Source: Adiantum capillus-veneris (taxonomy: Eukaryota; Streptophyta; Polypodiopsida; Polypodiales; Pteridaceae). Taken from it: DNA of 64,000 nucleotides. The DNA lies in contig CM043943.1 of NCBI GenBank assembly GCA_014529385.2, positions 150,879,092 to 150,943,091 of the forward strand, given 5' to 3'. The position numbers were made by a program, and so were the translations under genes. Of the stretch, positions 13,440 through 24,335 are shown piece after piece; the first letter of the stretch is position 1, and each line of letters opens with the position of its first letter. The notes under the pieces are model-generated. The model saw nothing but the letters and a program-made list of their open reading frames with translations, searched no databases and was not told the DNA's origin.

Positions 13440-15647
13440 GGTTTGGCCTTATGGTCCTGGATTTAGCCAAGTGGTCAACACATATAGGACCAAGTGCACA
13501 CTGTGCCACAAAACTTGGCCACCACTTCACTTGCCAAAGTTTAGGCCACATGGTCAATCCTAAGTTTCCAATGTTCTTATTATGTCACCTTTTGCCTCGT
13601 GGAAAACCTAGGCTTGTTTTCACATACTCAGGCACTTCAAGCCATAATAAATTTTCATTACTCTTCGGCAACCCTTTTGTTCAAGTCTTTGAAAAAACGT
13701 TGCTTAAGGCCACCCTAAACCATTTTCATTTAGGGGTGTCTAAAACTAGCTTTTTGGCAATTCGAGAAGAAAATGGTCAAAGTTTTATACTTAGTTTTAA
13801 CCACTTGACCAATTCAAATATTGGAAAGCAAGGTCTTGTAATACTTTTCTTTGGACATCACACATTAAAACTAGGTCCCTCACTTGTCGAAGCTATGCTC
13901 TAATACAATAAAGGGCTTTTGGTTTCAAGATGCACCACTTTCCCAACCTTGATTCCATTAAAGAAGCTAGCTCTACTTAGACATTTAATAGCAAGGTCCT
14001 GTAGCAGTTCACATTGAACATTTTCCATGGCAGCTAGGTCCACCACTTATCTAAGCTATGCTCTAATACAGTAAGGGGGTTTTGGTTTCAAGATCCACCA
14101 CTTGTCCAAACTTGATTTGGGAAGCAAGGTCCTATAATAGTTTGCTTTGGACATTCACCATTACAACTAAGTCCACGACTTCTCCAAGCTATGTTCTAAT
14201 ACACTAAGGACGTTTTGGTTTGAAGGAGAATCGCTTGTACGACTTTGTTTTTGGAAGTAAGGTCTTTACATAGTTCACCTTGGACCTTGGACATTGGATA
14301 CTACAACTAAGCCCACCACTTGTCCAATCTATCCTCTATATATAGACAAAGGGTTTGGGTTTCAAGATTCACCACTTTTCCAACCTTTCTTCCATTAAAG
14401 AAAGGAGGGGCATTATAACTAGGTCCACCACTTGTCCAAGCTATGCTCTGATATAGAAAGGGGAATTTCGTTTCAAGGTCCACCACGTGTTCAACCTTGC
14501 AAGACTCAAGGGATACTTGGACATTGGAAAGCATAGTCCTATAGTAGTTGATAGGTGGCAGTGGGTATAACAACTAGGTCCAACCTATGCTCTCATATAG
14601 CAAAGAGGCTTTGGTTTCAAGGTCCACCACTTGTCCAACTTTGCTTCCATTAAAGAAATGAGGGGCTACATAAACATTGGCAAGCTTGTAGAAAGGTCCT
14701 AAGGTATTTCACCTTGGATATTGGGCATTATAACTAGGTCCACCACTTGTCCAAGCTATGCTCTGATATAGAAAGGGGAATTTCGTTTCAAGGTCCACCA
14801 CGTGTTCAACCTTGCAAGACTCAAGGGATACTTGGACATTGGAAAGCATAGTCCTATAGTAGTTGATAGGTGGCAGTGGGTATAACAACTAGGTCCAACC
14901 TATGCTCTCATATAGCAAAGAGGCTTTGGTTTCAAGGTCCACCACTTGTCCAACCTTGCTTCCATTAAAGAAATGAGGGGCTACGTAAACATTGGCAAGC
15001 AAGGTAGAAAGGTCCTAAGGTATTTCACCTTGGATATTGGGCATTATAACTAGGTCCACCACTTGTCCAAGCTATGCTCTGATATAGAAAGGGGATTTTC
15101 GTTTCAAGGTCCACCATGTGTTCAACCTTGCAAGACTCAAGGGATACTTGGACATTGGAAAGCATAGTCCTATAGTAGTTGACATGGAAGGTACAGTTAC
15201 AGAATCTTTACCCAATGCCACGTTTTGAGCGTGTTCGGATAATGGATGTCAAGTTTTGACTCATATATCGGGGAGGATAGGTGGCAGTGGGTATAACAAC
15301 TAGGTCCAACCTATGCTCTCATATAGCAAAGAGGCTTTGGTTTCAAGGTCCACCACTTGTCCAACCTTGCTTCCATTAAAGAAATGAGGGGCTACGTAAA
15401 CATTGGCAAGCAAGGTAGAAAGGTCCTAAGGTATTTCACCTTGGATATTGGGCATTATAACTAGGTCCACCACTTGTCCAAGCTATGCTCTGATATAGAA
15501 AGGGGATTTTTGTTTCAAGGTCCACCACGTGTTCAACCTTGCAAGACTCAAGGGATACTTGGACATTGGAAAGCATAGTCCTATAGTAGTTGATAGGTGG
15601 CAGTGGGTATAACAACTAGGTCCAACCTATGCTCTCATATAGCAAAG
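13440..15647. repeat. Satellite II, left part: about 320 bp units sharing the satellite I box
   Basis: From 13,440 to about 14,400 the units are diverged. From about 14,410 they are nearly identical, with GGCATTATAACTAGGTCC recurring at about 14,728, 15,045 and 15,460. Each unit has three boxes (GGTCCACCACTTGTCC, GGTCCACCACGTGTTC and GGTCCACCACTTGTCC) but otherwise differs from satellite I. One unit holds an extra segment of about 93 bp at 15,182-15,276. The array stops at 15,647, exactly at the TIR of element A, and resumes in phase at 27,387. Confidence 0.9.
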
Positions 15648-15680
15648 CATTAGGAAATTTCAGAGGTCATTTGGAGGGCC
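15648..15680 (+). repeat. Left terminal inverted repeat of element A
   Basis: Begins CATTAGGAAATTTCAGAGG and ends GGAGGGCC. It matches the reverse complement of 27354-27386 at 32 of 33 positions (A versus G at position 15). The first 10 bases are identical to the TIR of element B. Confidence 0.93.
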
Positions 15681-16001
15681 ATATGAAGAGAGAGAAAAAT
15701 AGAGCGCGTCCAATGAGCATGAAGGCTACGTTACGTAGGAAAGTACGTGGAAATACTCAAAAAATAGGAAAATAGCATAAAACTTTCACGAATCTAGGAT
15801 TGTAGCATAGTAATTTCCCTCCTTTTATCGAGCTTTTAGGTGCTTGCATGTGGTCCCACTTCTGATATTCTCTTATGGTCATTAACGTACTGGAGGGTGA
15901 CCATTAAGCCCGCACAAGATATTGGAATTCTAAAACACTTTCCCTCCATTAGAATGCTTTCAAAGTGAATCTCCCTCCACTAAAGCTTTTCTCTGAGAGC
16001 T

Positions 16002-17422
16002 ATGGCCTCCACGTCTTCTCGCCCAAGAGGCTCCAGGTGTTTACTGTCTCTCACACCAACAACCAACAACTGCACTTTTCCTAGAAGGCCAAGTAGTAGC
16101 ATATCCTCAATTACAATACCAGCTTCAATAAGTGCAGAGAACCAATGGGTTGGACAAAGGATAAACAAAGGTTCATGGGTCCTCATGCAACCAAGAAGAC
16201 CCAAGAGGTCTAGTGGTATCAATGTTTACCGCTCAGCATGGAAGGCCAGAGTGTTGGATTTCAAAGTTGAAATCGGCAAAAGATCTGTAAAGGAAGTTCT
16301 TGTTCAGCATGTGTTTACCCATCCTGAGGTGATAGCAAACGGTGGAAATGTATCAGATATACATCAACCACGTTGCAATTGTAAGTACTCTTGACATGTG
16401 AACTTATTGATACTCTCATTATAACTTTTCTTATATATTTTGCAATGTTTCTCCCGCTTGTTATGAGTAATGTCTCCATTCTTCACATCTCAATTACATT
16501 AGATTTGTCATTTGTACTTATTGATACTCTTAGTTTAACTCTTCTTATATATATTGCAGATGTTTATCCCTCTTCTTATGAGCAATGGGAGCCTGTGGAG
16601 TGCATAATAGGCCCCTTCCGTGTTGTTCATGCCCACATTGGTTCTCTACAGTACTCAGAGAGGAGCAGCAAAAGACTGGATGATGAGGGAATCTTTTTTT
16701 ATGACCACTTTTACCAACTCAGCTCAGGGAATAAGAATGGCATGTTGGTGAAAGTGCCTCTACCAACCGATTGGAACACTGTGGACTGGCCAGTTCCCGA
16801 GGAAACAATGGTGGAGGCAATGCGAAGTAAGCTCTACAAGGATATACAAAGGTCTCTATGTAGCTCTATTCCTACCAAACTGGTTAGAATTGCAAACTTC
16901 TGTCCTGTTGTACTCTTCATAGAGATGTTTCATAGCTACAACATCCGAGTTACAAAAACTATGTTCATGTGCAAGTCATTTCAGCAGTCATCTTGTGACA
17001 AACTTCTTGACAAAGGATGGTATGCAAAGGAAGAGATTGGTTTACGGTGCGAGGTCGCGCTTGATACTCTAGTTGTCAAGTACATGATTGCAAGCCAATT
17101 AGTGTTACTCTCGTTTTGGTATATGCGATCACAAATGCTAAACGGTAAGTACATTCCTATGGACCAGGTTTCTGCAGGTTTGGAAGATAATTCTACTGTG
17201 GATGTGGAAGTGATTGATAAAGAGCATGGCCTACTATTGGTGGTTACAATAAGGGAGCTATGCAGTCTTCAGCATTTGCGAAATGACATCATTGAAGAGT
17301 CAATGGACAAGGATCTATCAGATTTTTCCTTTTTCCTAGCTGGCCGTAAGGTGATGCGGCGAAGGGAAAAAGATATTTTGTGCAAAGAGTTGGATGGTCG
17401 GGTTGAAGTAGTGTCAATGTAA
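16002..17422 (+). CDS. BAH-like domain protein with C-terminal ubiquitin-like region (element A)
   Basis: First exon from ATG 16002 to about 16,380, ending CGTTGCAATT before GTAAGTACTC. The intron ends ATATATTGCAG near 16,559, and the second exon runs in frame to the TAA at 17,422. The N-terminal part reads KGSWVLMQPRRP, then VQHVFTHPEV, then VECIIGPFRVVHAHIG and EGIFFYDHFYQ. This is the order of core strands in BAH (bromo-adjacent homology) domains, which bind nucleosomes or modified histones. A middle region with a few Cys residues follows. The last 70 residues (LRNDIIEESM...FSFFLAGRKVMRRRE) look like a ubiquitin-like fold. The same three-part protein, though broken, is in element B at 32,170. 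BAH and ubiquitin-like assignments are by pattern only. It is probably a chromatin-associated cargo protein and appears intact here. Confidence 0.65.
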
Positions 17423-17539
17423 CATATATTCTTGTGAACCCAAGTGTATACAAATGACTTTCAAGACATGAAGTTTATTGAGCTCATTTTTCAATTGTGC
17501 CCTGTGAAAAAGTGTGCTTGAAATACATTTCTTTACCAC

Positions 17540-17541
17540 GT

Positions 17542-17594
<53 letters not shown>
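17540..17594. repeat. CT microsatellite between convergent genes
   Basis: About 46 bases of (CT)n followed by a short AT run. It lies between the stop of the BAH-like gene and the 3' end of the H3-Ulp1-FCP1 gene. Confidence 0.9.
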
Positions 17595-17602
<8 letters not shown>

Positions 17603-17632
17603 GTTAGACAAGACAAAGACATGATAGAAGAA

Positions 17633-18196
17633 TCATCTTAATTCATTAGAAAGTACAAACTCGTTCGTGAACAATGGACTGAGATACAATTTCTGTAAGT
17701 ATGGAATCAGAATGTCTTCAAGGTAAAAATCGAAGGAATGCCCCTCGAAAGAAGGTGGTGAGACAGTTGTTCCCGGCGGATTTAGTTCTCCCTTTTCAGG
17801 AGTATCATCAATTAGTAGTGTATTAGTTGCATCAAAGGGTACACCGATTTGGCTAAACGGTTTGTACAAAAGAGGTAAGTGTGGTTTTTTAGGGTGGTAG
17901 TGGCCCTCAACGGTAACGCATTTTCTTTGATCATACAAAAAGGCAAAATCTGACGTGTGAGCGTGGCATACACTGCAAACTATTGCAACTAGTGGCGACA
18001 AGTTTTGCCTTTGCATTGAAGACCATATGGCAACTCTGAAGCGCGGAAGAAGAAACTGAATAAATTCCTTGGTTCCTGGACGAACCACGACTCGACAAGT
18101 TCCCATCCGAAATGTTTGCAAATCCTCAAAGGGTCCTCTGTCACCGAGAGGGACCCACATCAGCAGCAATCCATTGACGTCCAAGATAATCAACCT
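17633..18196 (-). other. FCP1/NIF-like HAD phosphatase domain (element A)
   Basis: Begins right after the acceptor at 18197 with RLIILDVNGLLLMW. This is the HAD motif I of the plant FCP1-like subfamily, where DxNGLL replaces DxDGT. VRPGTKEFIQFLLPRF and VAIWSS form motif II, and NTLLIDDTPEKGELNPP is the motif III/IV acidic loop. The domain is about 180 residues, the usual length, and has no stop. Family members act on Ser/Thr phosphates, classically the RNA polymerase II CTD. The target here is unknown. Phase-0 splicing joins it to the acidic linker. Confidence 0.85.
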
Positions 18197-18269
18197 CTGT
18201 AAAAGTTGACAAGTACATATAAGTAGTTAGAAGCTGAACATATTTTGCCATACTTGAATAGACATTACC

Positions 18270-18900
18270 GGAACAACCGTATCTACAGGTAGCAAGGGTC
18301 CATACTGGGTCTCTGTAGTGTTCATGTCGTTGTTGCTCTCCTCCGCTTTATCTTCATAGTCATCATTCACATCTTCATCAGAGGTCTCCCCCATGGCTCT
18401 TTCTGCCTCATTCAAGGTTTCCTCCAAGGTCTTTTTGTCTCCCTCGGTTGATCGGCTTGCCTCATACATCCTTGCCTGATCCATATCATTTTGCTCATCC
18501 CTAGGCCTGCTTTCCTCATCCATATCCTTTTGCTCATCTATAGGCCTGCTTTCCTCATCTTGGGTTTCAGCCATAGGCTCTTTTGGCTCCTCCACTGGCT
18601 GACTTGGCTCTTTCATTGTCTCCTCTGGTTGTACCTTAGCACCTTCCATATGCTCATTTGAACTTTCCTCATCCTCGGCTCTTTCATCTTCTGCTGATAT
18701 GACCCCCTCGGCCCGTTGTGATTCCATTGTATCGGATGTAGGGGTTTGTCGTGGTGGCACGTCATGTTTTTTAAGATCAATAGTGCGCTCATCCAAGCCG
18801 CTATCTTCAAGCTCTCTAGGGCTAGACATAGTAAGCAGGTATTGTATTAAACTTACCCGGTATCTTTGCAAATAATCATATGTGTAGTTTTTTAAAGCAC
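18270..18900 (-). other. Acidic Glu/Asp-rich linker between Ulp1 and FCP1 domains
   Basis: About 200 residues rich in Glu, Asp, Ser and Pro, with local repeats (DEESRPIDEQKDMD and DEESRPRDEQNDMD). Probably disordered. Acidic stretches of this type are common in histone chaperones and nuclear linkers, but no specific role is shown. A possible GTAAGT donor at about 18,858 is not needed, because reading through keeps the frame. Confidence 0.7.
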
Positions 18901-19805
18901 TCTGCAAAATTGAAAGACCACATGGTGAGAATTCTTTTATAGACTAAACCAAAACTAACTGAATGCATTGCCAAATGGGTACCTTAGTCATGAAAGGTTT
19001 TAATGCAAAGTAGCTTTGCAGGACATATTCTGCATGGAGAAGACATCTCCAGCCGCAAGAATTTCCATCGGTTTGATTTGGGACAGGTACTTCTTTGATT
19101 GGGGCCTTGTATAGTTCATACCTTCCACATAGCTTGCCATAGGCAAGCAACAACCTCTTTATACAACTGCACAAAGCAATGTCAAGATGTTAGCATCAGG
19201 CTTCAAATTTACATGGATATCTATAAGAAACACTTTCTGATACAAAACACTTACAGCCTAATTTCAGGGTGGGTTCCTTTTATTGAATTGAACACCCACA
19301 CTGCTGGTTGGTCAACATCAAGGCATATGAGACTCCAGTGATGGTTGTTCTCATATGGAAAGATGATCACAGTAACTTCCAGCATAGCACAGTGGAGAAA
19401 CCAACTCTCAAAGGTCCCAGATGGACTGTTCTTTTGTCTAATAATCACTGACATTTGTGGATCAAGAAGAAACACCTCTGTGTGAGTGTGCAATGGGAGT
19501 TGACTTTTGATCAGGCTGCAGAGACTCTACCTGAGTTAGCAAACCTATTATCTGAGTTTTCAAAGCTAGCAAGATAATAACACTTACTTAAGACAAGCAT
19601 AGATAATTGTGTCTGAAATCTAAGCATCTGGATTCTGCAATAAATTAATGTCCACTTTTTCCAGAGCTAGCTTTCTGGCTCCATCTACAAATGGTATCTC
19701 TGCAAGCAAACCATCCTTCATTGAAAGTAGAGTTTCTTGATTGCTTGCCTCTATGGACAGGGTCACATTGCACTCTGTTTGCCTCTGGGACTCCACTGCT
19801 ACTTT
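18901..19805 (-). other. Ulp1-type (C48) cysteine protease domain (element A)
   Basis: Spliced exons give LEKVDINLLQNPDA, TAG, then ISDTIIYACLN, which is the usual opening of Ulp1 folds. HHWSLICLDVD (catalytic His) and VWVFNSIKG (Asn where Asp is usual) follow, then VPNQTDGNSCGWRCL with the Gln and catalytic Cys. The H, Q and C positions are all present. In the family, these enzymes process or remove SUMO-like modifiers. Ulp1 domains are known cargo of some plant DNA transposons (for example certain MULEs and CACTAs). Joining one to a histone H3 is not something I know of. Confidence 0.85.
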
Positions 19806-20403
19806 TTATTTCTCCTTAAGCTCTGCTTCCCTCATGTCCTCTGTTTGGCGAGCAATAGTCTCTGCCCTTGCCCTTGTATTCACATCATGTGTGACATCTA
19901 CAACTGTGAGTTGTGGCACTAGCTCCGGGGGGTATGACAAAATTTCCCTCATTTTCTTATCCTTGCAGACATTGGGGACCAGTAGTTTGTCATACCTCCA
20001 CCTTATTCTTTTCAGTGTCTCACTATCTTTGTCCATTATAGTAACCCTGTGGGCATGGGCTGCAACAATGGTCATGTCACTGAAGTACTCCAGTAGGAAG
20101 TCCTCTGCTGCTTCCTGTAGAGCCATTAATGCCACCACCTTCCACCTTTTGGTGCCCCAGGTAGCTTCATCACATATGGACCTCACCATCCTCTGGAAGG
20201 GCAGCTTTGGTATGCATAAATCTACACATTTCTGTGCCTTTCTGATTTCTCTGAAAAGTCCCATGCAGGTTTGCAGCTTCTTCATGCTTGGCCCTTTCAG
20301 AATTTTATTTGGTTTTCCAGGTCTTTTCTTTGGGGTTGCAGATCTGAGATGCTAATCCTGGTCCCTTGCCTGCCTTCCTTGCAGTGGCTTTTGTTCTAGC
20401 CAT
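19806..20403 (-). other. Divergent histone H3 segment with ARTK tail and C-terminal extension (element A)
   Basis: After the initiator Met the tail reads ARTKATARKAGKGPG, matching canonical H3 at A1, R2, T3, K4, T6, A7, R8 and K9, with S10 replaced by Ala. The frame then shifts by one base; the next frame gives a basic stretch and the histone fold. Fold motifs are LFREIRKAQK (canonical LREIRRYQK), KLPFQRMVRSI (KLPFQRLVREI), ALMALQEAAEDFLLEYF (AVMALQEACEAYLVGLF) and HAHRVTIMDKD ([11 protein letters not shown]). The usual H3 Cys is Ala. About 50 residues follow the normal H3 end (ILSYPPELVPQ...) before a TAA at 19806. The frame reopens beyond it towards the Ulp1 domain. Similarity to H3 is unmistakable; its ability to form nucleosomes is inference. 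Confidence 0.88.
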
Positions 20404-20453
20404 CTCACTGTACACCAAAAGAAGAGTCTCAATCCCTTTCTCTCTTTCTATGA

Positions 20454-20514
<61 letters not shown>

Positions 20515-20532
20515 ATAGCTTAGCATATTTAA

Positions 20533-20577
<45 letters not shown>

Positions 20578-20643
20578 ATTACTAAAGGCGCGCGCGGAGC
20601 ACGTTTTTACCTCAACAAACACCTCCGTGCGCCGTTAGTATAG
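20578..20643. repeat. Micro-inverted repeat 1 (GC-rich hairpin)
   Basis: Left arm ATTACTAAAGGCGCGCGCGG, right arm CCGTGCGCCGTTAGTAT, with a loop of about 28 bases. Related copies at 20,711-20,775, 21,931-21,996 and 22,018-22,080 share arms of the form GTACTAA(A/C)GGCGCGC and its complement. The copy at 22,018-22,080 is the cleanest 63-base version. Confidence 0.7.
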
Positions 20644-20661
20644 GGTAAAATAAATACACAC

Positions 20662-20704
<43 letters not shown>

Positions 20705-20710
20705 AACGCA

Positions 20711-20771
20711 CAGTACTAACGGCACGCATAGAGACATGCACTACGGGTATGCCTCTCAACGCGCGCCTTTG

Positions 20772-20775
<4 letters not shown>
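20711..20775. repeat. Micro-inverted repeat 2
   Basis: AGTACTAACGGCACGC on the left and GCGCGCCTTTGGTA on the right, between a CT tract and a GA tract. Same family as copy 1. Confidence 0.65.
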
Positions 20776-20846
<71 letters not shown>

Positions 20847-21405
20847 GTGTGTGTGTGTGTGTAAGTTATATTTGTGTGTGTGTGTGTGTGTGTGTTTGTA
20901 TTTTAAAGATGTGTGTCTGTGTGTTTGTGAGTGTGTGTGTGTGTGTGTTTGTATTTTAAAGATGTGTGTCTGTGTGTTTGTGAGTGTGTGTGTGTGGGTG
21001 TGTATGTGTGTATGTGTATGTGTGTGTGTGTGTGTGTGACTATTTGTGTGGGTTGTTTGCTAAGACTGTGCTTGGTACTGTGAGAGAAACAGAGATAGAG
21101 AGATAGAGGCAAAGGCAGAGGGAGAGGTAGACCTTCGTTATGTCAATGGGTCGGCTTGCTGTCGGAGACGCAGACGACGGCTCTTGCACTCTCTCTCTCT
21201 CTCTCTCTCTTTCACTCACTCTCTTTCACGAGGTGTGGTTTTTCTCTCTCTTGACCTCTTTATATGACGTACAAAAGTATACGGTCTCAATAATGACCAC
21301 ACGTGTGACAGCATGCAAATATACTCTAATTTATAGTGACACGTGGGGCGCCGCCGTGTGTATCCGTTATAAGTGTGATTTTGAGAGAGAGAAAGAGAGA
21401 GAACA

Positions 21406-21507
<102 letters not shown>

Positions 21508-21619
21508 TTAGAGAGACAGAGAGAGAGAAAGAGAGAACAGATTGTGAGAGAGATAGAGAGAGCGAGAGAGGGAGAGACACAGATTGAGAGAGAGATAGAG
21601 AGAGGGACTCCTTACTCTC

Positions 21620-21651
<32 letters not shown>

Positions 21652-21930
21652 AGAGAGACAGAGTCAGTTTGACACACAAAAAAGCAATGGAGGAGACACC
21701 TCCCTTGGAGTTCCTGCAAACCCCACCAACAAAAAGTGATCCCTCACTCTTTCTCTCTGTATTTCCAACAGTTGGTACAAATTGTGTGTGTGTGTGTGTG
21801 TGTGTCTAAACAAAGAAAAACCCAGACTGTTGTTCAACACACACACCTCAATACCCATACTTCCATAGACAGAGACACAGACACACACACAGATATATAC
21901 ACATTGTCTCTCTCCCTCCCCTCTCTGTAC

Positions 21931-21996
21931 ACGTTACTAACGGCGCGCATAGCCAACCAAATACTGGCTCCAGCTCTCTCCGCGCGCCTATAGTAT
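21931..21996. repeat. Micro-inverted repeat 3
   Basis: GTTACTAACGGCGCGC on the left and GCGCGCCTATAGTAT on the right, with a spacer of about 35 bases. Same family as copies 1 and 2. Confidence 0.65.
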
Positions 21997-22017
21997 GGTT
22001 ATGACTCTCCCTCAATT

Positions 22018-22080
22018 GTACTTAAGGTGCGCTGAGAGAGTTGCAAAAAGCACTTTTCCGTCCTTGCGCGCCTTTAGTAC
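22018..22080. repeat. Micro-inverted repeat 4
   Basis: GTACTTAAGGTGCGC and GCGCGCCTTTAGTAC form 15-base arms 33 bases apart. It lies just upstream of the long GA tract and protein X. Confidence 0.65.
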
Positions 22081-22093
22081 AAATGGAAAAATA

Positions 22094-22195
<102 letters not shown>

Positions 22196-22228
22196 ATGTG
22201 TGTTTTTGTTTGTGCTTTGGTGAGAGAC

Positions 22229-22284
<56 letters not shown>

Positions 22285-22286
22285 CT

Positions 22287-22381
<95 letters not shown>

Positions 22382-22445
22382 ATGATGGTTTGGTTTTGGC
22401 AGAGTTGTCATGTTTCCTGATGGTTTTGACTTGTCATGTTTCCTG

Positions 22446-23780
22446 ATGAATAGGATTAAGGTCCAGTAGGCAGAAGAGGCTGAAACCTGATCCAAAGCTT
22501 GTGCCAGGATTTCAACCCTTGCAGGCTCAGTTGCTTAATGTATCTGCCAAAAGAACTGTTGACTTTTGTCAGGACATATCTAAAGAAAAGTCAATTGGTG
22601 AAGATCAATCAGAGAGGTCACCAGGGCAAGAGGATCCCTCACCCTACAAGGCTGTGGTGCGCTCTACAGTACTTCTGAAGAGAAATACAAGAAAGAGGAA
22701 TATAGACTTCTCAGATGATACAGATGTGCTAGAAGGAAGTCCCTGTGCAACTAAATGTAAAGACAAAGAGGATGTGTCTTCTCTGGAAGACCCAGCTGCA
22801 ACTGATGAGAGGCTGTTTGATTTTGCAGCATCTTGTGGTGCTGGGGACAAGTTTGATCTAGTTCATTCTATGTTTAATCCAAAGTTTGACATTGAAGACC
22901 TGTTAGCTCAGCACAGTAATTTCTTGCAGTCCTACAGAGATAAGTTTGAAGTGATGGTGCAGGTAGGAAGGGTTGTTCTGCCTACTATGACTCTTGTGCA
23001 TTTAAATGACTGTGGTGGAAAGGGACAGGGACTGAAGAAGTATAGGGAATTACCACCCTCTTGCCGACATTCAGCCTGCCCTTTGCATCAAAAAGAATGC
23101 AAACTCATTCAGGAAGCCTTTGGCTTTATGATTTACCTGAACAGCCTGTTTGGATTCCTCATGTAGAATCCTGATGAGGTGTTAGAGGAGCAGGATGCAG
23201 CACCAGATGAAGAATGCGAGGAGACAACTCATATGCAAGAAGTCGAGGAGGTTGAAGACACAGTCGACCTTGAGGTTGAGGCAATTGAAGTACAAAGAAG
23301 TAAGATGCTCTCTGTGAAAACCACAGAAATCAAACTTCCATTGGATGTCAGTAACTTCACTGAGAAGCATGCTCAGATGATGTTGCCTGCTGTGCCTGAC
23401 TTTATGATTGGAGACAGGACCTATATCTTCTTACATGATGTGCAAAGTGTCTTTTATTTAAGGGAGGATTTCTCCCTGGCTATTATTTCCAGAGTCCAAG
23501 AGGAGAGGAGTGGATTTGTTTCAGAGGATAGTAGTGATGATAAGGCAATGGAAACATCCAGCAATCCAATGGAATTCCTTCGAAGATGCTTTGAGAAAGC
23601 TGAAAAATACAAGGAGACACTACCTGATGAAGCCACCTTCCAAGCAATAAGACAAAGCCTAAGACCATCGAAAAGTAACAAAGAAGTGGAGGATTGGTTT
23701 AACCATTCAGGTCAGGGGTCAACTACATCTGTAGACCTGTGGCAAGAAAACCTCTTTCTGCAAGATGAGAGCTTCATGGT

Positions 23781-23817
<37 letters not shown>

Positions 23818-24272
23818 TGTCATTTCTGACATTGTATGTGCAGTCTTGGATTGCTGACAAGGATGACTTCCTTCGGCGCCGGACAAGAGAGTATCGAGGA
23901 AGGGATGCGGCCCTAGCACAGTACCTTTCAAAGCTTTGTGAGTCGCCGATAGTAGTTTTTCACAATTCCATGTCACAAGAGGGTTCAATAGCAACTTACA
24001 CATTCAAGACACTATCACGCTTCTTGGGTGGACCGGTGCTGCCCAAAAGTGCAGATAAAGTCATTCTTGTGGACAAAGTGTTTGCTAGAGATTGTTTTGG
24101 TTACTGCCCAGGCTATACAGGTGGTCGGGTAGCGTATTACTACACCTACATAGCAATGGCACTAGCTCTTGGTAGACAAAACCCAGATGAACTTTTAGAG
24201 TATGGCAAACATCTCATGATTCGTTACAAGGGTGACGTGCCAAAAAACAAAATTGAACCTGCAAAATCTTGA
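22446..24272 (+). pseudogene. Protein X of element A, conserved with element B; function unknown
   Basis: Open from a likely acceptor near 22,445 (GATGAATAG) to the TGA at 24,272, with one in-frame TAG at 23164-23166 (CAG to TAG possible). An intron at about 23,779-23,843 starts GTAACTCTCT, contains the CT tract and ends TTGTATGTGCAG; it joins DESFM to SWIADKDDF in frame. I recognise no domain. Blocks shared with element B (33,737-35,299) include MIGDRTYIFLHDV (B: VGGYEFVFMHDM), RDAALAQYLSKL (B: PQAALAHYLSTL), SPIVVFHNSMSQEGSIATYTF (B: GVVVFVHADHSPNGRYNIF) and KVILVDKVFA (B: NLVMLVKKDF). The middle is acidic. The start codon is uncertain. Conservation between two elements suggests a role in mobility or chromatin, by inference only. 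Confidence 0.6.
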
Positions 24273-24335
24273 TACACTTTAAGTAGCAATTGTATAAGAT
24301 CATGTATTACATAAATTTTGTACAATGTCATCCAC

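Larger units (their letters stand above)
17633..20403 (-). pseudogene. Histone H3 - Ulp1 (C48) protease - acidic linker - FCP1/NIF phosphatase fusion gene (element A)
   Basis: Starts at ATG 20403 with an H3-like tail and ends at TGA 17633. Four introns with good splice sites keep one frame from the histone fold to the end: 19587-19516, 19254-19167, 18982-18902 and 18268-18197. Domain order is H3 tail and fold (20403 to about 19,950), a linker, a Ulp1-type SUMO-protease domain (about 19,640-18,905), a Glu/Asp-rich linker, and an FCP1-like HAD domain (18,196-17,633). Breaks are a one-base shift between tail and fold near 20,320, TAA at 19806-19808 and TAG at 19620-19622. Each stop could be a single C-to-T change (CAA, CAG). 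Frame continuity through both stops and across splice junctions argues for one ancestral protein. Several adjacent genes is the alternative, but no start codon context or terminator supports it. Ulp1 proteases cut SUMO-like proteins; FCP1-type enzymes dephosphorylate Ser/Thr. Confidence 0.7.

Noticed and set aside
19737-20355. Plus-strand ORF of 204 codons
   Set aside because: Antisense shadow of the H3 segment.
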